A stretch of DNA of 8,237 nt. Source: JBBPYA01 sp038200385 (GTDB taxonomy: Bacteria; Actinomycetota; Actinomycetes; Mycobacteriales; Geodermatophilaceae). This document shows, piece after piece, positions 4,961-8,237 of the stretch. The notes under the pieces are model-generated. The model worked only from the letters and a program-made list of their open reading frames with translations, was not told the DNA's origin and did not search any database. A program made the translations under genes and the position numbers. The DNA is taken from the NCBI GenBank assembly GCA_038200385.1, contig JBBPYA010000283.1, positions 1 to 8,237 on the forward strand. Direction: 5' to 3'. Numbering within the stretch: position 1 is the stretch's first letter; each line of letters starts with the position of its first letter.

Positions 4961-6244
4961 GTGCCGGCCACCGGACTGCTGACCGACCACTACGAGCTCA
5001 CCATGCTCAACGCCGCGCTGCGCGACGGCACCGCGCACCGCGAGTGCGTCTTCGAGGTGTTCAGCCGGCACCTGCCCCCCGGTCGGCGCTACGGCGTAGT
5101 GGCGGGCACCGGTCGGGTCGTGGACGCAGTCACGTCGTTCGGCTTCGACGGCGCGGCGCTGGACTTCCTGCGCGCGGGCCGGGTGGTGGACGGGCCCACC
5201 CTGGACTGGCTGGCCGGGTACCGCTTCTCCGGGGACATCGACGGTTACGCCGAGGGCGAGCTGTACTTTCCCGGCTCACCGGTGCTGACCGTCCGGGCCG
5301 ACTTCGCGACGGCCGTTGTCCTGGAGACCCTGGTGTTGTCGATCCTCAACCACGACAGTGCCGTCGCCTCGGCCGCGTCGCGCATGGTCGTCGCGGCCGG
5401 GGACCGGCCGTGCGTCGAGATGGGATCGCGGCGGACGCACGAGGAGTCGGCGGTGGCCGCGGCGCGGGCGGCGTACCTGGCCGGTTTCGCGGCCACGTCC
5501 AATCTGGAGGCCGGACGGCGGCACGGGATCCCCACGACCGGGACCAGCGCACACGCCTTCACGCTGCTGCACGACGACGAGTCCGCCGCATTCCGGGCCC
5601 AGGTCGACACGCTGGGAGCGGGTACGACGCTGCTCGTGGACACCTACGACGTGGCCGCCGGGATCCGCGCCGCGGTCGAGGCGGCCGGCCCGGCGCTTGG
5701 CGCGATCCGGCTGGACTCCGGCGATCTGGCCGCAACCGCCCGGCAGGCCCGCGCCCAGTTGGATGCGTTGGGCGCCCACGACACGCGGATCGTGGTCACC
5801 AGCGACCTCGACGAGTTCGCGATCGCGGCGCTGGCGGCGGCCCCGGTGGACGGGTACGGCGTCGGCACCTCGGTGGTCACCGGGTCCGGCGCGCCCACGG
5901 CGGGGTTCGTGTACAAGCTGGTCCAGCGCGACGGCGTTCCGGTGGCCAAGCGGTCGGTGGGCAAGCCGTCCACCGGCGGGGGCAAGAGCGCGATCCGTCG
6001 GCACGACGCCGAGGGAACGATGACCGCGGAAGTGATCCGGGTCGGCCCGGCCCCGCGGCCGGCACCCGGCGACCGGACGCTGTCGGTGCCGCTGATCCGC
6101 TCCGGCACCCCCGTGCCGGACCTTCCGGTGCTCGAGGCGGCTCGGGAATTCCACCGTGCCATGATCGCGTCGCTTCCGCCCCGGGGCCGGACCCCGTCCC
6201 GCGGCGAGGCGGTCATCGAGACCCTGCACGAGGAGGCCGGATGA
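4961..6244 (+). CDS. pncB: Nicotinate phosphoribosyltransferase
   Basis: PncB converts nicotinate and PRPP, with ATP, to nicotinate mononucleotide, the committed step of the Preiss-Handler NAD salvage route in the cytosol. Seen in 427 residues: LLTDHYELTMLNAAL (6-20), the characteristic N-terminus; FEVFSRHLPPGRRYGVVAG; VEMGSRRTHEESA (152-164); GTSAHAF (194-200), whose H198 corresponds to the catalytic His region of the family; LLVDTYD (224-230); IRLDSGDL (249-256), a phosphate and ribose contact; and GVGTSVVTGSGAPTAGFVYKLV. The length fits the bacterial family. The open frame extends back to 4229 over clpS and DUF2017, but homology begins at the GTG at 4961. The stop overlaps the pncA start by four bases (ATGA), so the two genes are translationally coupled. 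A pncB paralogue is also divergent from clpS in mycobacteria. Confidence 0.96.
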   Translation: MPATGLLTDHYELTMLNAALRDGTAHRECVFEVFSRHLPPGRRYGVVAGTGRVVDAVTSFGFDGAALDFLRAGRVVDGPTLDWLAGYRFSGDIDGYAEGELYFPGSPVLTVRADFATAVVLETLVLSILNHDSAVASAASRMVVAAGDRPCVEMGSRRTHEESAVAAARAAYLAGFAATSNLEAGRRHGIPTTGTSAHAFTLLHDDESAAFRAQVDTLGAGTTLLVDTYDVAAGIRAAVEAAGPALGAIRLDSGDLAATARQARAQLDALGAHDTRIVVTSDLDEFAIAALAAAPVDGYGVGTSVVTGSGAPTAGFVYKLVQRDGVPVAKRSVGKPSTGGGKSAIRRHDAEGTMTAEVIRVGPAPRPAPGDRTLSVPLIRSGTPVPDLPVLEAAREFHRAMIASLPPRGRTPSRGEAVIETLHEEAG

Positions 6245-6807
6245 CGCGGGCGCTGCTGCTCGTCGACGTGCAGAACGACTTCTGCGAGGGCGGTTCGCTG
6301 GCGGTGCGCGGCGGGGCGCAGGTCGCCGCGGACATCTCGGAGTACCTGGCATCCGGTGCGGCCTACGACCATGTCGTGGCCACCCGCGACTTCCACGTCG
6401 ACCCTGGCGGCCACTTCGCGGCCCAGCCGGACTTCATCGACTCGTGGCCGCCGCACTGCGTCGTCGGGACCGACGGGGTCGAGTTGCACCCGGCCCTGGA
6501 CCGGTCCCGGATCGAGATGGTCTTCGACAAGGGTGAGTACACCGCGGCGTACTCCGGGTTCGAAGCCAGCGCGGAAGGGGTCTCCCTCGGCGACTGGCTG
6601 CGCCAGCGCGGGGTGGACCGGGTGGACGTCGCCGGCCTGGCCACCGACCACTGCGTCCGGGCCACGGCCATGGATGCGGCCATGGCCGGCCTGCGTCCCA
6701 CGGTGTTGCTGCACCTGACCGCGGCCGTCGCCGAACGCAGCGCCGAGCAGGCGCTGACCCAGATGCGCAGCGCCGGCGTCGGACTCGAAGGCTCGATTCC
6801 GCGCTGA
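6241..6807 (+). CDS. pncA: Nicotinamidase (pyrazinamidase)
   Basis: PncA deaminates nicotinamide to nicotinate, feeding PncB. Seen in 188 residues: the catalytic triad D9 (LLVDVQNDFCEGGSLAV), K97 (VFDKGEYTAAYSGFE) and C138 (LATDHCVRATAMDA); the metal ligands D50, H52 and H58 (RDFHVDPGGHF) and H72 (WPPHC); and the cis-peptide L133-A134 before TDHC. All key positions match M. tuberculosis PncA, which also activates the drug pyrazinamide, so this protein is predicted to do the same. The start ATG overlaps the pncB stop by four bases. In M. tuberculosis pncA is far from pncB, while here they form one two-step salvage operon. The gene converges on serB with 29 nt between the stops. Confidence 0.96.
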   Translation: MTRALLLVDVQNDFCEGGSLAVRGGAQVAADISEYLASGAAYDHVVATRDFHVDPGGHFAAQPDFIDSWPPHCVVGTDGVELHPALDRSRIEMVFDKGEYTAAYSGFEASAEGVSLGDWLRQRGVDRVDVAGLATDHCVRATAMDAAMAGLRPTVLLHLTAAVAERSAEQALTQMRSAGVGLEGSIPR

Positions 6808-6836
6808 GCGTCGGCCTGGTGGCCCGGGGTGACGGG

Positions 6837-7934
6837 TCAGTCCGTCGGGTCGTCGAGGGTGTCCAGATCGGTCCGGCTGATCCCGAGGAAGAACAGGATC
6901 GGGTCCAGGTAGGGCTGGTTCAGCGAGGTGTGCGCCTGCTCGCGCACGACCGGCTTGGCGTTGAAGGCGATACCCAGGCCGGCCTTCTTCAGCATGTCCA
7001 GATCGTTCGCGCCGTCACCGACCGCCACGGTCTGGCTCATCGGTACGCCGGCCGCCGCCGCGAACTCGGCCAGCGCCCGGGCCTTGCCGGCCCGGTCCAG
7101 CACCGGCCCGACGAGCCGGCCGGTCAGCCGACCGTCCCGGATCTCCAGGGTGTTGGCGGCGGTGAAGTCCAGTCCCAGCTCGACGGCCAGCGGCTCGATG
7201 AATTGGGTGAACCCGCCGGTCACCGCGCCGCACTGGAACCCCATCCGTTTGAGGGTCTTGATCAGGGTCCGGGCGCCGGGGGTCAGCGGGAGGGCCGCCC
7301 GCGCGCTGTCGATCTCGGCCGCGGGAAGGTCCGCCAGCAGGGCGACCCGGGCCCGCAGGGAGTCGGCGAAGTCCAGCTCCCCGCGCATCGCCGCGGCGGT
7401 CACCGCGGCCACCTCGGCTCCGCAGCCGGCGCGTTCGGCGAGCACGTCGACGACCTCGCCCTGGACGAGGGTCGAGTCGACGTCCATGACGATCAACCGC
7501 TTGCCGCGGCGGTGCAGTCCAGCCTTTTCCACCGCGATGTCGACCCCGGCCTGCGCGGCGACGACGCTGAGCGCGGCGCGCAGCCGGCCGGACCTGGCAC
7601 CGGAGACCATCAGTTCCAGGCTGGTCACGGGGGTGTCGGACAACCGCCCGATCGAGTCGATGTTGCCGCCCAGCTCGGCGATGGCGGCCGCGACAGCGCT
7701 GACCGCGCCGGCCCGCAGCGGCCGGGCGAGCAGGATGACGTGGTGCCGCGCGCGGCGGTGCTCGGTGAGGTCCCGGGCCTGGGCTCCGAACGAGATCTCG
7801 ACCTGCATGCCGGTGTCGGCGCCCACCGTCGTCGCGACCGCACGCAGTCGCTCCGGGTCCCCCGCCACCCACAGCAGTACACCGAGGACGAGCCGCTCGC
7901 GGATCACGACCTGCTCGACGTCGAGGATCTCCAC
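6837..7934 (-). CDS. serB: Phosphoserine phosphatase SerB (ACT-ACT-HAD); start uncertain
   Basis: SerB removes phosphate from O-phosphoserine, the last step of serine synthesis; phosphoserine is also the substrate of CysM in this window. Seen from the GTG at 7934 (365 residues): the rest of a first ACT domain (to about 50), a second ACT domain (about 64-115), then a HAD phosphatase with VMDVDSTLVQGE (nucleophile D151, acid/base D153, E160), motif II VTGGF (T239; usually VSGGF), the motif III region K284, and VAVGDGANDLDML (D307, D311). The order and length match mycobacterial SerB2. The GTG at 7934 is the only ATG, GTG or TTG available, but it falls inside the first ACT domain: clear homology continues upstream to about 8013 with no start codon. 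The stated start is therefore a formal minimum. The gene follows ctaD, as in mycobacteria. Confidence 0.9.
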   Translation of the reverse strand: MEILDVEQVVIRERLVLGVLLWVAGDPERLRAVATTVGADTGMQVEISFGAQARDLTEHRRARHHVILLARPLRAGAVSAVAAAIAELGGNIDSIGRLSDTPVTSLELMVSGARSGRLRAALSVVAAQAGVDIAVEKAGLHRRGKRLIVMDVDSTLVQGEVVDVLAERAGCGAEVAAVTAAAMRGELDFADSLRARVALLADLPAAEIDSARAALPLTPGARTLIKTLKRMGFQCGAVTGGFTQFIEPLAVELGLDFTAANTLEIRDGRLTGRLVGPVLDRAGKARALAEFAAAAGVPMSQTVAVGDGANDLDMLKKAGLGIAFNAKPVVREQAHTSLNQPYLDPILFFLGISRTDLDTLDDPTD

Positions 7935-8049
7935 GTCGAGCGGAGCCAGCGCGGTGAACAGTGCCGCGGTCAGCCCGGGGCGGTCCCGGCCGGTCAGGGT
8001 GATCAGTGCGCTGGGAACCGGCCGTGGCCCGTCAGCCGGGCCGTCGACC
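7935..8049 (-). other. In-frame coding extension of serB without a usual start codon
   Basis: Upstream of the GTG at 7934 the serB frame stays open and encodes ALITLTGRDRPGLTAALF and then TALAPLD. This is the first strand and helix of the N-terminal ACT domain seen in SerB2 (there VLITVTGMDQPGVTSALF). No ATG, GTG or TTG occurs in this frame from here to the window edge, and none occurs in any minus-strand frame between 7935 and 8049. Candidate non-standard starts are the CTG just before ATCACC, or the GTC at 8048 right after the ctaD stop. A base error, a lost start codon or a frameshift from ctaD are the other explanations. Confidence 0.75.
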
Positions 8050-8237
8050 TCAGGTGAAGTCGGGATCGTGGTTGCCCTGCCGCTTGCCGGTCCCCTCGAG
8101 GATTTCGCTGGCGTAGGCGGTGGTGCGGCGTCCGGCGTGGGCTTCGGTGTGGAGGCGTTCGCGGAGTTCGGGGTAGTGCAGGTCGAAGGCGGGGCGTTCG
8201 GAGCGGATCCGGGGTAGTTCGGTGAAGTTGTGTCGAG
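8050..8237 (-). CDS. ctaD: Cytochrome c oxidase subunit I, C-terminal tail (partial)
   Basis: Only the last 61 residues are in the window. CtaD is the haem- and copper-bearing catalytic subunit of the aa3 oxidase in the plasma membrane; the part seen is its cytoplasmic tail, so no haem ligand is visible. Seen: HNFTELPRIRSERPAFDLHY, a hallmark of actinobacterial CtaD C-termini, then PELRERLHTEAHAGRR and a lineage-specific end (YASEILEG to NHDPDFT). Codon use differs from the rest of the window: six of seven Glu codons are GAA and most codons end in C, up to the last 17 codons, which look like the neighbours. This may be expression-related bias. serB follows directly and its frame is +1 to this stop. 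The identification rests on the short conserved motif and the ctaD-serB adjacency known from mycobacteria. Confidence 0.85.
   Translation of the reverse strand, partial: RHNFTELPRIRSERPAFDLHYPELRERLHTEAHAGRRTTAYASEILEGTGKRQGNHDPDFT

Noticed and set aside
6813..6824. Small hairpin GGCC-TGGT-GGCC between the pncA and serB stops as a two-way terminator
   Set aside because: A four-base stem without a T-run is too weak to call in sequence this GC-rich, though a terminator is expected somewhere here.
8050..8237. Mobile element or phage gene at the right edge, suggested by its different codon use
   Set aside because: The translated end contains HNFTELPRIRSERPAFDLHY, typical of actinobacterial CtaD, and ctaD-serB is a known neighbour pair.

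Overview
The window is very GC-rich. Its genes use mostly G- or C-ending codons and fall into gene sets typical of Actinomycetota. Gene order in most of it matches, in the same relative orientation, the mycobacterial block pncB1 / clpS - DUF2017 - (hydrolase) - mec - cysO - cysM - (rhomboid) - murI - Rv1339. The right edge carries ctaD-serB, also a mycobacterial neighbour pair (Rv3043c-Rv3042c). The absence of the rhomboid and hydrolase genes, and the codon usage, suggest a non-mycobacterial high-GC actinomycete. I cannot name the genus.

Layout, left to right. (1) 1-309, minus: 5' part of an ECF sigma factor gene, cut by the window edge. (2) 350-3750, minus, transcribed right to left: mec (JAMM peptidase), cysO (sulfur carrier), cysM (O-phosphoserine sulfhydrylase), murI (glutamate racemase) and a metallo-beta-lactamase-fold hydrolase of the Rv1339 type. 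(3) 3792-4115, plus: a small three-span membrane protein gene of unknown function, lying against the direction of the cluster. (4) 4087-4921, minus: a DUF2017 gene and clpS. (5) 4961-6807, plus: pncB-pncA, an overlapping NAD-salvage pair diverging from clpS. (6) 6837-8237, minus: serB (phosphoserine phosphatase) and the 3' end of ctaD (cytochrome c oxidase subunit I).

How the genes fit together. cysO, cysM and mec form the known CysO-dependent cysteine pathway. CysM transfers O-phosphoserine onto the thiocarboxylate of CysO, and Mec then releases cysteine. SerB acts on phosphoserine, the precursor that CysM also uses, so serine and cysteine metabolism meet in this window. PncA converts nicotinamide to nicotinate and PncB converts nicotinate to NaMN. 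ClpS delivers N-degron substrates to the Clp protease. MurI supplies D-glutamate for peptidoglycan.

Most interesting points. CysO carries an 11-residue extension after the normal Ala-Gly-Gly end, so the usual C-terminus would have to be exposed by cleavage, and the JAMM peptidase Mec is encoded next door. serB has clear coding sequence for the start of its first ACT domain, but no ATG, GTG or TTG in front of it; its frame is +1 relative to the ctaD stop. The pncB GTG sits about 7 nt after a TAGGCT -10 box, which suggests a leaderless mRNA. I saw no tRNA, rRNA, CRISPR array, insertion sequence or phage gene. Every stretch over 300 bases contains a gene.
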